In this document: one piece after another, positions 1 to 6,585 of the stretch
Position numbering within the stretch: the stretch's first letter is position 1
How the letters are laid out: every line of letters begins with the position of its first letter
Translations under genes and position numbers: made by a program
Notes under the pieces: model-generated
The model's database searches: none
Told to the model about the DNA's origin: nothing
The model's input: only the letters and a program-made list of their open reading frames with translations
Assembly (NCBI GenBank): GCA_002170355.2
Contig: NHET02000038.1
Span: 1-6,585 of the forward strand
Length of the DNA: 6,585 bases
Reading direction: 5' to 3'
Source: Gammaproteobacteria bacterium TMED92
Lineage (GTDB): Bacteria > Pseudomonadota > Gammaproteobacteria > Pseudomonadales > Azotimanducaceae

Positions 1-1104
1 GACGGCAAGGTCTTTTATCAGGCGACTCGCGGTGATAAAGACCTAAAAGCTGACACGCCGGTAGACCTCAACACGCTTTACTTGATTGCGTCCATGACAA
101 AACCACTGGCGACGACCGCTGCGCTGATTTTGGTCAACGAAGGCAAGCTCTCGCTAGACGATAAGCTGACCGATTTCTTTCCAGATTTTGGCGGTCTAAT
201 TGTTGCGCCAGGCGGAAGTTTCGACAGTACTTTCGAAGAGTTAGAAGCGCCCATTACTGTATTGAATCTAATCACCCATACCTCGGGATTCACCTACGGT
301 GAAAACGTCACCGGTTACGGCGATGTGGCGAAGCAACTGGATGAACTGTTTTGGGGCAAGTGCCATACCAATGCAGAGTTTTTGGAGTTGTTGGCTCAAG
401 TTCCTACGGTTGCCCAGCCAGGAACGACGTTTAATTACTCTTACAGCACGGATGTGCTCGGAGCGATTGTCGAAAAAATCTCGGGTAAATCTCTTGGTGA
501 ATTCATGCAAGAGGAACTGTTTGAGCCGCTAGGCATGCAAAATTCCGGATTCAACATAGCGCTTAATCCTGAACTGTTTCCTAATCTTGCGCGAATGTAC
601 GCGCCTGCGACGGCGGCGGCGCCGGCGCTTGGCCAGCTTGAAGAGGGTGGTATCGATTGGAAACTGGCGGAGGCGTCCTCGCCACAAAGCTGCGCGCCCA
701 AGCGTGACAGCGCAGGCGGCGGTATGTATTCGTCGACTAATGACTTTTTGCGCTATTTGTCGATGATGGCAAATGGCGGCACCTTTGAAGGCAAACGAAT
801 CATAAAAGAAGACGTTGCAGCGATTCAGTTCAAAAATTTAGTTCCCGGTCTAGGTCTCGAAGCGTTCGAAGAGAACTTTGGTGAAGCTGCCGAATTTATG
901 ACCTTTGGCGGCGGCTTTGGCATCAAGAGCGAACCCAGCAATAGCGACGCAGTGGACTATTATTTTTGGGGTGGACTGTTCAACACGTTTTTCTGGATCG
1001 ATCCGGTAGACGCCAGTGTTGGCGTGTTCTCTACCCATCACTTTCCTGTTCAATACAACATTATCGATGATGTTGAGGATATTGTAGACGCTGCCAGAAG
1101 GTAG
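1..1104 (+). CDS. Serine hydrolase, beta-lactamase/family VIII esterase-like (5' partial)
   Basis: The reading frame is open from base 1, so the true start and any signal peptide lie upstream; 367 codons are visible before the TAG. An in-frame TTG at 82 is not a credible start, because it sits three codons before the catalytic serine and would remove the conserved strand region before it. Seen: the nucleophile motif S-M-T-K (Ser codon 91-93, Lys 100-102), then T-H-T-S-G-F around 274-291, Y-S-Y (Tyr 436-438) in the position of the class C Tyr motif, a G-G-G-M-Y-S stretch near 715-732, and W-G-G at 967-975. In this family W-G-G replaces the K-T-G of true beta-lactamases, which favours an esterase or amide/peptide hydrolase over antibiotic resistance. 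Substrate cannot be read from the sequence. There is an Ala/Pro-rich insert near codons 201-210 and two visible cysteines (codons 121 and 231). It is a paralogue of the next gene. Family call firm; activity inferred. Confidence 0.9.
   Translation, partial: DGKVFYQATRGDKDLKADTPVDLNTLYLIASMTKPLATTAALILVNEGKLSLDDKLTDFFPDFGGLIVAPGGSFDSTFEELEAPITVLNLITHTSGFTYGENVTGYGDVAKQLDELFWGKCHTNAEFLELLAQVPTVAQPGTTFNYSYSTDVLGAIVEKISGKSLGEFMQEELFEPLGMQNSGFNIALNPELFPNLARMYAPATAAAPALGQLEEGGIDWKLAEASSPQSCAPKRDSAGGGMYSSTNDFLRYLSMMANGGTFEGKRIIKEDVAAIQFKNLVPGLGLEAFEENFGEAAEFMTFGGGFGIKSEPSNSDAVDYYFWGGLFNTFFWIDPVDASVGVFSTHHFPVQYNIIDDVEDIVDAARR
1096..1101 (+). promoter_or_regulatory. Ribosome binding site inside the end of the first hydrolase gene
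   Basis: AGAAGG lies nine bases before the ATG at 1111 and overlaps the last sense codons of the upstream gene. It is a near match to the Shine-Dalgarno consensus. Because ribosomes finishing the first gene cover it, the two hydrolases are probably translationally coupled (inference). It supports ATG 1111 as the start. Confidence 0.55.
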
Positions 1105-1110
1105 CCAAAG

Positions 1111-2403
1111 ATGCGCCTATTCTTTGCCTCGGCAATTCTTTGTCTATCGAGCACGATTTTCGCGGCGCAGCAGGAGTTTGATGCCGAAATCGATGCGCTG
1201 ATTGGGCCGCTTGTCGAAGAGCGTCTTATCCCCGGTTACTATGTCGCCGTTTACGGCAATAACGGCTTGCTGTTTGAAAAGTCTAGCGGCTTGGCCGACG
1301 ACCGCTCTGCATTGCCCCATGGCGAAGACGTGTTGTACTTTGTTGAATCAATGAGCAAGCCATTAACGGGTTTGCTGATGATTCGACTGCAAGAGCAGGG
1401 CAAGCTGCGATTTGACGATCCGGTAGACAAATATCTGCCCGAGTTCGCGGGTTTAACGGTGCTTGCTAGCGATGCCACGGATACCGCTCCGGCGCGCTCA
1501 AGCGCTAAAGTGACAATTCAACAACTGCTTACCCATACCTCTGGGTTTACCAACAGCACCGCTACCGGAGCAAACCCAGTTGTGAATCGTTATCGGATGC
1601 AGCGGGTGATGACGCGCAATAGCATTGTCAATAGCAAGTTAGGAGATTTGTCAGGTCAGGTTGCAAAACTTGCAGAGTTCCCCTTGGTGTTCGATCCCGG
1701 TTCGCGGTTTGAGTATTCGGTAGGTTATGACATAGCAGGCCGCATTGCCGAGATCGTCACGGGTAAAGACTTGGCCGAGGCGATGCACGATTTGGTTTTT
1801 GCGCCACTAGGTATGCGTGACTCGTATTTTCGTGTGCCGGAAACTAAGCACGCGCGAATGGCGCAGTTGTACGGACCTCATGGCCGTACCTATCAAGTCC
1901 CCGGAAAACCAAAACGCTACCGCAAGTATTCGGGTATCCCAAAGACCCAAACCAATTTTGGTCAGTCTACAGGCGGGTATTTCAGTGGCACCACCGGCGT
2001 ACTTACAACCCCCAGAGACTATTCGCAGTTGCTGCGTTTAATCCTCAATGACGGCAGGGTTAACGGTAAGCAATGGTTGTCAAAAGCCGGACTGCAAAGA
2101 CTCACTGCCAATCAGCTACCAGCGCATGTGGAGCCTGCCAGTGTTAGCGCTTCGTTGCCGTCAATCACTGACAGTGGGTATAGCTTCGGACTCGCGGTCA
2201 AGGTGGGTACAGGCGAGGGCGTGCAGGTCGATTCACCGAGTAACTATTTGTACTGGGCGAGTGCAGCAAACACACAATTTTTTGTGGATGCTGAAGCTGG
2301 CCTAGCGGCGATGGTTATTACCCAACACATACCGGCACGATACTTTTTCGTCGATCGACTGCGCGCGCTTGCGATCGAGCACTTCGACCGCCAAACCCCA
2401 TGA
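1111..2403 (+). CDS. Exported serine hydrolase, beta-lactamase/family VIII esterase-like, variant third motif
   Basis: This is a 430-residue protein, a usual length for this family. Residues 1-19 form a short signal peptide: Arg2, a hydrophobic core, then small residues at 18-19 before Gln-Gln. Cleavage is expected around Ala18/Ala19, so the enzyme should be periplasmic or secreted. Cys11 lacks a proper lipobox, so a lipoprotein is unlikely. Catalytic-type motifs: S-M-S-K with Ser80 and Lys83; T-H-T-S-G-F at 141-146; Tyr202 in E-Y-S-V-G-Y; and T-G-G-Y at 287-290 leading to the conserved L-T-T-P-R-D-Y. The third active-site motif, W-G-G in the upstream paralogue, reads W-A-S (382-384) here, followed by the shared A-N-T-Q-F-F. 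The nucleophile, Lys and Tyr are intact, so it is probably active, perhaps with changed specificity. It begins six bases after the upstream stop, in the same frame. Likely substrates are an ester, a peptide or a peptidoglycan-related amide; none can be chosen from sequence. Confidence 0.92.
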   Translation: MRLFFASAILCLSSTIFAAQQEFDAEIDALIGPLVEERLIPGYYVAVYGNNGLLFEKSSGLADDRSALPHGEDVLYFVESMSKPLTGLLMIRLQEQGKLRFDDPVDKYLPEFAGLTVLASDATDTAPARSSAKVTIQQLLTHTSGFTNSTATGANPVVNRYRMQRVMTRNSIVNSKLGDLSGQVAKLAEFPLVFDPGSRFEYSVGYDIAGRIAEIVTGKDLAEAMHDLVFAPLGMRDSYFRVPETKHARMAQLYGPHGRTYQVPGKPKRYRKYSGIPKTQTNFGQSTGGYFSGTTGVLTTPRDYSQLLRLILNDGRVNGKQWLSKAGLQRLTANQLPAHVEPASVSASLPSITDSGYSFGLAVKVGTGEGVQVDSPSNYLYWASAANTQFFVDAEAGLAAMVITQHIPARYFFVDRLRALAIEHFDRQTP

Positions 2404-2450
2404 ATCACAACATGGACAATTGGATCGTATAGGACGCTTGCGCATTACAC

Positions 2451-2454
2451 GGAA
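2451..2454 (+). promoter_or_regulatory. Weak ribosome binding site for the hybrid kinase
   Basis: GGAA lies five bases before the ATG at 2460, a weak and slightly close Shine-Dalgarno. The start is fixed mainly by the frame: a TAG at 2430-2432 closes it upstream, and no ATG, GTG or TTG occurs in frame between that stop and 2460. The 56-base gap 2404-2459 holds no convincing terminator hairpin or sigma-70 promoter. Confidence 0.4.
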
Positions 2455-2459
2455 ATACC

Positions 2460-5441
2460 ATGCAAATTCGTACGCTTACATTGTTGCTGACATTAATCTC
2501 TACCCTCGCGACTGCCCTTGTGGTGTGGACAATTGGGGAACAGAAAGAAGCGTTGCAAACTCGATCCGATGCAGAGTCGCGTCGGGAAATTTACTTAGGC
2601 GCTTGGCAAAAACTGGTTGCCGCAGAGCGCGTAAATCTCGCTGACTTTGGCGCCGATGGATCAAGAGCGTCGTTTTGGCGCGCCGAAAATATAGAGCCAC
2701 TGAACTTCAGCCGCACCGCAAATCAGGGCAACTACTTTACGGACTACAGCTCTACCGCCGATGGCGAAATTGCCAATCCGTTGATTAAGAGTTTGCTCAA
2801 AGAACAGCGTGATGCTGCGGTTGCAGGCCGATTCCTTAGAATCTTTTTCGGCCCTGCGTTTCAGCGTGGCCAGTTGCTGTTCTATCAAATTATCGACGCG
2901 CAGACTTTTGAACAAGTGGACTGCCGAAAGTCGTTGTTCTCAAGAGAATATGATCCCTGCTCGACGATATTCGAAACGCGGTTCGCGGAGGTGGGTTCGC
3001 GATTGAGTTTGTATGAGCAGATCCTCCGCGAGGGAGCGGCGTGGACAGGCTATATGGTGCACTCAACGCCGGATCGCTCGTACTACAACATGGTGCATAC
3101 CTTTCCGCTTGCGGTGAACAATGAGGTCAAATTTTTGGTTACGGTGGGCAAGTCAATATCGCCGATGATCGAAAACTTTGCAGAAGAGATGAACATTGCC
3201 ACCGAGGTCTACGACACGATGGCGGTCAGTCAGACCCAAGGCGATGGTCCCAGTGCAATAAGACGGGCTTTCGAGGCAGACCCACAAACACTTTTTGGCA
3301 CCTTGTACGAAACTGGTCAAAGCTACATTCGCTTGCCGCTCGAAGACGAAGCCAGCGATGCTGATCTATGGCTGACTTTGACGCGAGATGTTAGCGATCT
3401 CATTGCGGAAAAGGATGCGTATTTAGCGCAAATGTTGGGGATTACGTCGGCGACTCTGGCGGCGATATTTCTGGTGATTTTTTTCGTGCAGCGCTCGTTG
3501 TTTTCGACTTTGACGAATGCGATTTTCGTTCTTAAAGAATTGACCAACGGCAATAACGATGTCGAAGTGAGCCGCGAAAAGACGTTTTGGGGCAGCGACA
3601 ACGACGAGGTCGGCGAGCTTGTGCGTGCGTTGTCTGCGTACAAGGATCGACTCGATGAGATTGCCAATATTCGGGCTGCACAGAGCCAAAGCCGGCGCGA
3701 TCGTGACGCGCTGATATTGGAAAAAATGCAATCGTTGTCGGAGAAGCTAGAGGGTGATGCGAAACGCTTGATTCTAGAGGATATTGGCAAAATCAAAGAA
3801 ATGGCCGAGGCTAAAGACGCCGATGAGAAAGGTGACGATTCACTTATTTCGCTCGCCTTCGAGCGGATGTCCGATCAAGTCACCGCGCTTATTGAAGCAC
3901 GCACCAAGGAGCTGGAAGACGCTCGGGATGAGGCGTCAGAAGCGAACCTGGCGAAGAGCAAATTCCTCGCCAATATGAGTCACGAGCTGCGCACACCGCT
4001 AAACGCCATTATCGGTTACAGCGAATTGTTGCTAGAAGACGCCGAAGATGATGGCCTTGAGGATATGGCTGAAGATCTGAAAAAGATCACCGATTCAGGT
4101 GTGCATTTGCTGGGCTTGATCAACGACATACTCGATCTGTCGAAAATCGAAGCCGGGAAGATGGAGTTGTTCATTTCCGACTTTGATATTGGCGCGATAA
4201 TTAACGTACTGCGCAGCATGGGTGAACCGTTGGCGTCGAAGAACAATAGCAAAATCGAGTTTAATGTGGCCGAAAGTATTGGTGCCATGCGTGGCGATGA
4301 GACGCGGCTGCGCCAATGTTTAATCAACCTACTGACTAACGCCTGTAAGTTTACAGAAGACGGCGTGGTTACCGTAAACGCGCAACCCATGCTTCTGGGC
4401 GGCGTGGAGTGGTTGAACTTCGAGATTGCGGATACCGGCATCGGCATGAACGAGCAGCAAGTAATAAAAGTGTTCGAAGAGTTCACCCAAGCGGAAGACG
4501 ACACCACCACAAAGTACGGCGGTACCGGACTTGGGCTGCCCATTACCAAACAGCTGACCGAAATGATGGGTGGGCAGATCAGCGTCGAAAGTGTGCCTGG
4601 AGAAGGCTCGACCTTCCGTATCCGAGTGCCGCGTTTCTATGAAGAACCCTGCATCCCAGATCCTCAAGAAGTAACCGCAGACGAGGTTTGGGAGGCGCTG
4701 GAAGGCGCGCAGCGGGTTCTGGTGATCGACGACGACGTTACGGTGCATGAGCTTGTAGCGCGCAATATGCCGGATGATTACAGTCTAAAATTTGCCGAGG
4801 ACGCAAAAACCGGCATACATCTTATTCGTGAGCATCGACCTGACTTGGTGCTGTTAGACATCATGTTGCCGGATCGCGACGGTTGGTCGGTGCTAAAAGA
4901 GTTAAAGGCAGATGCGGAGTTGTGCGACACGCCGGTGATCGTGATTAGTTCCTTAGAAAAGGATCTAGAAAATTCCAGGCTCGGTGCCAATTCTCACATC
5001 ACCAAGCCTATCGATCGGCAGTTGCTGCTCGATGAGGTAGCGGCCGTATTCAATGGCGACAGTGCGGGCAAGCTGGCTCTGGTGGTGGACGATGACCCGG
5101 ATGCGCGAGATCTTGTAAGCCGCACCTTAGCAGGTATGGGACTAGAGGTAAGCGTGGCTGAGAACGGCCAAGAGGCGCTGCACAAGCTTAGCGCGCCGTT
5201 TGACCTTATCGTATTAGATCTGTCGATGCCGGTGATGAACGGGTTTGAATTTTTGGCGGAGTTCAATCAGCTCGATTTGCCCCAGCGTCCTCATGTGATT
5301 GTGTTTTCGGGCATGACACTGGACGACTCGTTACGCGAAACGCTGACAGATTTACACGCCGGGCTCATTGACAAAAATGAAGAGGGCGTCGCGCAGAAAT
5401 TGCGCCAAATGACCAAGAAGTTGGTGCGGAAAGCCAGCTGA
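2460..5441 (+). CDS. Membrane hybrid sensor histidine kinase with two C-terminal receiver domains
   Basis: A 993-residue inner-membrane signalling protein. TM1 is about residues 5-24 and TM2 about 325-344, enclosing a roughly 300-residue extracytoplasmic sensor. The sensor's later part (Y-E-Q-I-L-R-E-G near 185-192, then a strand-rich stretch to about 231) resembles Cache-type domains; the ligand is unknown. A HAMP-like segment (about 345-400) leads into a charged coiled coil (about 400-500). HisKA: S-H-E-L-R-T-P with phospho-acceptor His508. HATPase: N-box Asn627, D-T-G-I-G at 658-662, G-G-T-G-L-G-L at 687-693. REC1 (about 752-863): acidic D757-D759, acceptor Asp800, Ser830, Lys849-Pro. REC2 (about 871-988): D877-D879, acceptor Asp920, Ser950, Lys972 followed by Asn rather than Pro. 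All residues for autophosphorylation and transfer are present. There is no HPt and no DNA-binding domain, so the final output partner is not encoded here. The gene begins 56 bases after the hydrolases and ends 2 bases before the channel gene, suggesting an operon with the latter. Confidence 0.95.
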   Translation: MQIRTLTLLLTLISTLATALVVWTIGEQKEALQTRSDAESRREIYLGAWQKLVAAERVNLADFGADGSRASFWRAENIEPLNFSRTANQGNYFTDYSSTADGEIANPLIKSLLKEQRDAAVAGRFLRIFFGPAFQRGQLLFYQIIDAQTFEQVDCRKSLFSREYDPCSTIFETRFAEVGSRLSLYEQILREGAAWTGYMVHSTPDRSYYNMVHTFPLAVNNEVKFLVTVGKSISPMIENFAEEMNIATEVYDTMAVSQTQGDGPSAIRRAFEADPQTLFGTLYETGQSYIRLPLEDEASDADLWLTLTRDVSDLIAEKDAYLAQMLGITSATLAAIFLVIFFVQRSLFSTLTNAIFVLKELTNGNNDVEVSREKTFWGSDNDEVGELVRALSAYKDRLDEIANIRAAQSQSRRDRDALILEKMQSLSEKLEGDAKRLILEDIGKIKEMAEAKDADEKGDDSLISLAFERMSDQVTALIEARTKELEDARDEASEANLAKSKFLANMSHELRTPLNAIIGYSELLLEDAEDDGLEDMAEDLKKITDSGVHLLGLINDILDLSKIEAGKMELFISDFDIGAIINVLRSMGEPLASKNNSKIEFNVAESIGAMRGDETRLRQCLINLLTNACKFTEDGVVTVNAQPMLLGGVEWLNFEIADTGIGMNEQQVIKVFEEFTQAEDDTTTKYGGTGLGLPITKQLTEMMGGQISVESVPGEGSTFRIRVPRFYEEPCIPDPQEVTADEVWEALEGAQRVLVIDDDVTVHELVARNMPDDYSLKFAEDAKTGIHLIREHRPDLVLLDIMLPDRDGWSVLKELKADAELCDTPVIVISSLEKDLENSRLGANSHITKPIDRQLLLDEVAAVFNGDSAGKLALVVDDDPDARDLVSRTLAGMGLEVSVAENGQEALHKLSAPFDLIVLDLSMPVMNGFEFLAEFNQLDLPQRPHVIVFSGMTLDDSLRETLTDLHAGLIDKNEEGVAQKLRQMTKKLVRKAS
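5428..5433 (+). promoter_or_regulatory. Ribosome binding site for the channel gene, inside the kinase 3' end
   Basis: GGAAAG sits ten bases before the ATG at 5444 and lies within the last codons of the kinase. It is a modest Shine-Dalgarno match. Stop TGA (5439-5441) and the ATG are separated by only TC, so translation of the channel is likely coupled to that of the kinase (inference). Confidence 0.45.
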
Positions 5442-5443
5442 TC

Positions 5444-6585
5444 ATGGCATCGAGGGTGCGCCAGCTGCTGCAGAAATTGCGCTATCTGATTTTTATTTTT
5501 TCGGCCACGAGTCCGCTGTTCCCGTTTTTTTTGGTGGCCCTATTTTTCATTGTCATCGTTGTGTTGGGCATGGGGGCTTACTTTGTAGGCTTATTTTCGC
5601 TCGACAGTCTTTCCGCCGAAGGCATCGACAACCAATTAGGTGGCGGGGTGATCGATACCTTTTGGTGGTCGCTCAAGCACGTACTCGACCCTGGAGCGTT
5701 CTCCGAGGACTACGGCGCGCCTTTCTTGGTGAAGTTATTTGCCTTTATAAACACCTTAATGGGGTTGTTATTAGTTGGCGCGTTGATCGGTTTCATTGTT
5801 AACTCCATCAACTCGATGATGGATGAAGTGAAGCGCGGGTCGGTCAAAGTCGAGGAAAAACAGCATGTCGTGATTCTTGGTTGGAACGATAAAGTACCGT
5901 CTATCATCAACATACTGGCTCGTGGTGCGCGTCGGTTGATCGTCGTGATCTTATCGTCAGAGGAACCCCGCGAGGTGCGCGAGCGCTTGCGACAACGTTT
6001 ACAGGTAAGATCTGGTCTGCGCGTACTGCCGCAACGCGGCTCGGCGCATTTAGCATCAGAACTCGACCGCGTGGCGCTGCGTCAGGCGGCGGCGGTGATT
6101 ATGGTTGCAGATGACAGCGACCGACAAAATGTAGTGTCCTCTGATATTTCGAGCATCAAAAGTTTGATGTTGCTGAAGAGCTTTGATTTTGCCGCTGCGG
6201 TGCGGCCGAATTTGGTGGTTGAGGTGTCTGAAGACAACACTCGCCGTTTGGTAGAAGGCATCAGCAATCCGCCGATACCGTCGGTGTCAGGTGGTGACTT
6301 TATTGGCAAAACGCTGGTGCAGTGCGCGCGTAATCCCGGATATTCAAATATTTACACTCAGTTGTTGGCATTGCGTGGCTATCGTCTGGTGATTGCAGAA
6401 TTTCCTGAATACGAAGACGCTCTGTTCGGGGAAGTGGTAGCAAGTTTTGAAACGGCCATTCCGATTGGTCTAAGTTGGATCGAAGACGATGGTCGACGCG
6501 CCATTATCCTCAATCCAGAGGCAGACTATGACTTAGGGCCCGGCGACGAGGTGGTGGTTTTGTCACGTTTTGCCGGCGACTTAGC
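5444..6585 (+). CDS. CASTOR/POLLUX-related ion channel with RCK-like domains (3' partial)
   Basis: Open from ATG 5444 to the window edge: 380 complete codons and no stop. Residues 1-20 are basic and hydrophobic; TM1 is about 24-50. A short pore-loop region follows with F-W-W-S-L-K (73-78) and D-P-G-A-F (82-86), then TM2 about 94-120. The cytoplasmic part begins K-R-G (130-132) and continues into H-V-V-I-L-G-W-N-D-K (141-150), the family's version of the first RCK strand, which lacks a classical G-x-G-x-x-G nucleotide loop. A second conserved block, I-G-K-T-L-V-Q-C-A (287-295), runs through A-I-P-x-G (338-342) and N-P-x-x-D-Y (357-362) to G-D-E-V-V-V-L (367-373). From memory of the family, this order closely matches plant CASTOR/POLLUX (DMI1) channels and their bacterial homologues. 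The expected role is a cation channel in the inner membrane gated by its cytoplasmic ring; ion and ligand are not shown by sequence. It starts two bases after the kinase stop, so it is probably co-translated. The 3' end lies outside the window. Confidence 0.88.
   Translation, partial: MASRVRQLLQKLRYLIFIFSATSPLFPFFLVALFFIVIVVLGMGAYFVGLFSLDSLSAEGIDNQLGGGVIDTFWWSLKHVLDPGAFSEDYGAPFLVKLFAFINTLMGLLLVGALIGFIVNSINSMMDEVKRGSVKVEEKQHVVILGWNDKVPSIINILARGARRLIVVILSSEEPREVRERLRQRLQVRSGLRVLPQRGSAHLASELDRVALRQAAAVIMVADDSDRQNVVSSDISSIKSLMLLKSFDFAAAVRPNLVVEVSEDNTRRLVEGISNPPIPSVSGGDFIGKTLVQCARNPGYSNIYTQLLALRGYRLVIAEFPEYEDALFGEVVASFETAIPIGLSWIEDDGRRAIILNPEADYDLGPGDEVVVLSRFAGDL

Noticed and set aside
608..632. 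GC-rich palindromic run (GGCGCCGGCGC) in the first hydrolase gene
   Set aside because: It codes for an Ala/Pro-rich loop in frame and is best explained as low-complexity coding sequence, not a regulatory or recombination site.
1102..1104. UAG readthrough producing a fused double hydrolase
   Set aside because: The frames align, but the second protein starts with its own signal peptide and has a plausible ribosome binding site, so separate translation explains the arrangement.
2404..2459. Possible sigma-70 promoter (TTGGAT at 2420, CATTAC at 2443, 17-base spacing)
   Set aside because: Each element matches only three of six consensus bases, about what chance gives in any 56-base stretch.
2413..2536. 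Direct repeat TGGACAATTGG at 2413-2423 and 2526-2536
   Set aside because: Eleven bases, only two copies, and the second lies within the TM1 coding sequence; most likely coincidence.
3323..3796. Antisense open frame (157 codons) opposite the TM2/HAMP/coiled-coil region of the kinase
   Set aside because: It fully overlaps a well-supported coding region, is Ser/Arg-rich and matches no family I can recognise.
4016..4549. Long antisense open frame (177 codons) opposite the kinase HisKA/HATPase region
   Set aside because: It lies entirely opposite strongly conserved kinase motifs; its translation is Ser-rich and low in recognisable structure, as expected of a shadow frame.
5435..5467. CAGCTG at 5435-5440 and 5462-5467 that could pair around the channel start codon
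   Set aside because: The stem is only six base pairs with a 21-base loop, cannot be extended in either direction, and each half is self-palindromic, so there is no good evidence for a regulatory hairpin.
5488..5530. T-rich tracts resembling a terminator tail
   Set aside because: They encode Phe/Leu/Ile of the first membrane segment of the channel and are not preceded by a GC-rich hairpin.
5710..6309. Two short antisense frames (5710-5913 and 6082-6309) opposite the channel gene
   Set aside because: The + strand frame is continuously open and matches the CASTOR/POLLUX family throughout, so these are shadows.

Overview
The window carries four genes, all on the + strand and tightly packed. The first is cut by the left edge and the last by the right edge. 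Base composition looks close to balanced, slightly GC-rich by eye. The proteins are Gram-negative in style: one hydrolase has an export signal, and the kinase is an inner-membrane hybrid with a large extracytoplasmic sensor. I infer a proteobacterium, probably an environmental or marine gammaproteobacterium. No taxonomic marker is present, so this is only a moderate-confidence guess.

Left half (1-2403): two tandem paralogous serine hydrolases of the beta-lactamase/penicillin-binding-protein-like fold (class C / family VIII esterase type). Both have the S-x-x-K nucleophile motif and the central Tyr motif. The first also has the W-G-G third motif typical of family VIII esterases, whereas the second reads W-A-S there. 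They are separated by six bases, lie in the same reading frame, and are very probably translationally coupled.

Right half (2460-6585): a 993-residue hybrid sensor histidine kinase (TM, extracytoplasmic sensor, TM, HAMP, coiled coil, HisKA, HATPase, REC, REC). Two bases after its stop codon comes a membrane protein that I recognise as a bacterial relative of the plant CASTOR/POLLUX ion channels. It has a short two-helix pore module with a D-P-G pore motif and no G-Y-G filter, followed by RCK-like regulatory domains. It is not interrupted before the window ends.

How they might work together: the gaps (6, 56 and 2 bases), the single strand and the absence of any visible terminator allow one transcript. 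The strongest link is kinase to channel, because their stop and start nearly touch. The kinase has two receivers but no HPt and no DNA-binding output, so its phosphorelay partner lies outside the window or its receivers act internally. A functional link between kinase signalling and channel activity, and between the hydrolases and the kinase's sensed ligand, is inference from layout alone.
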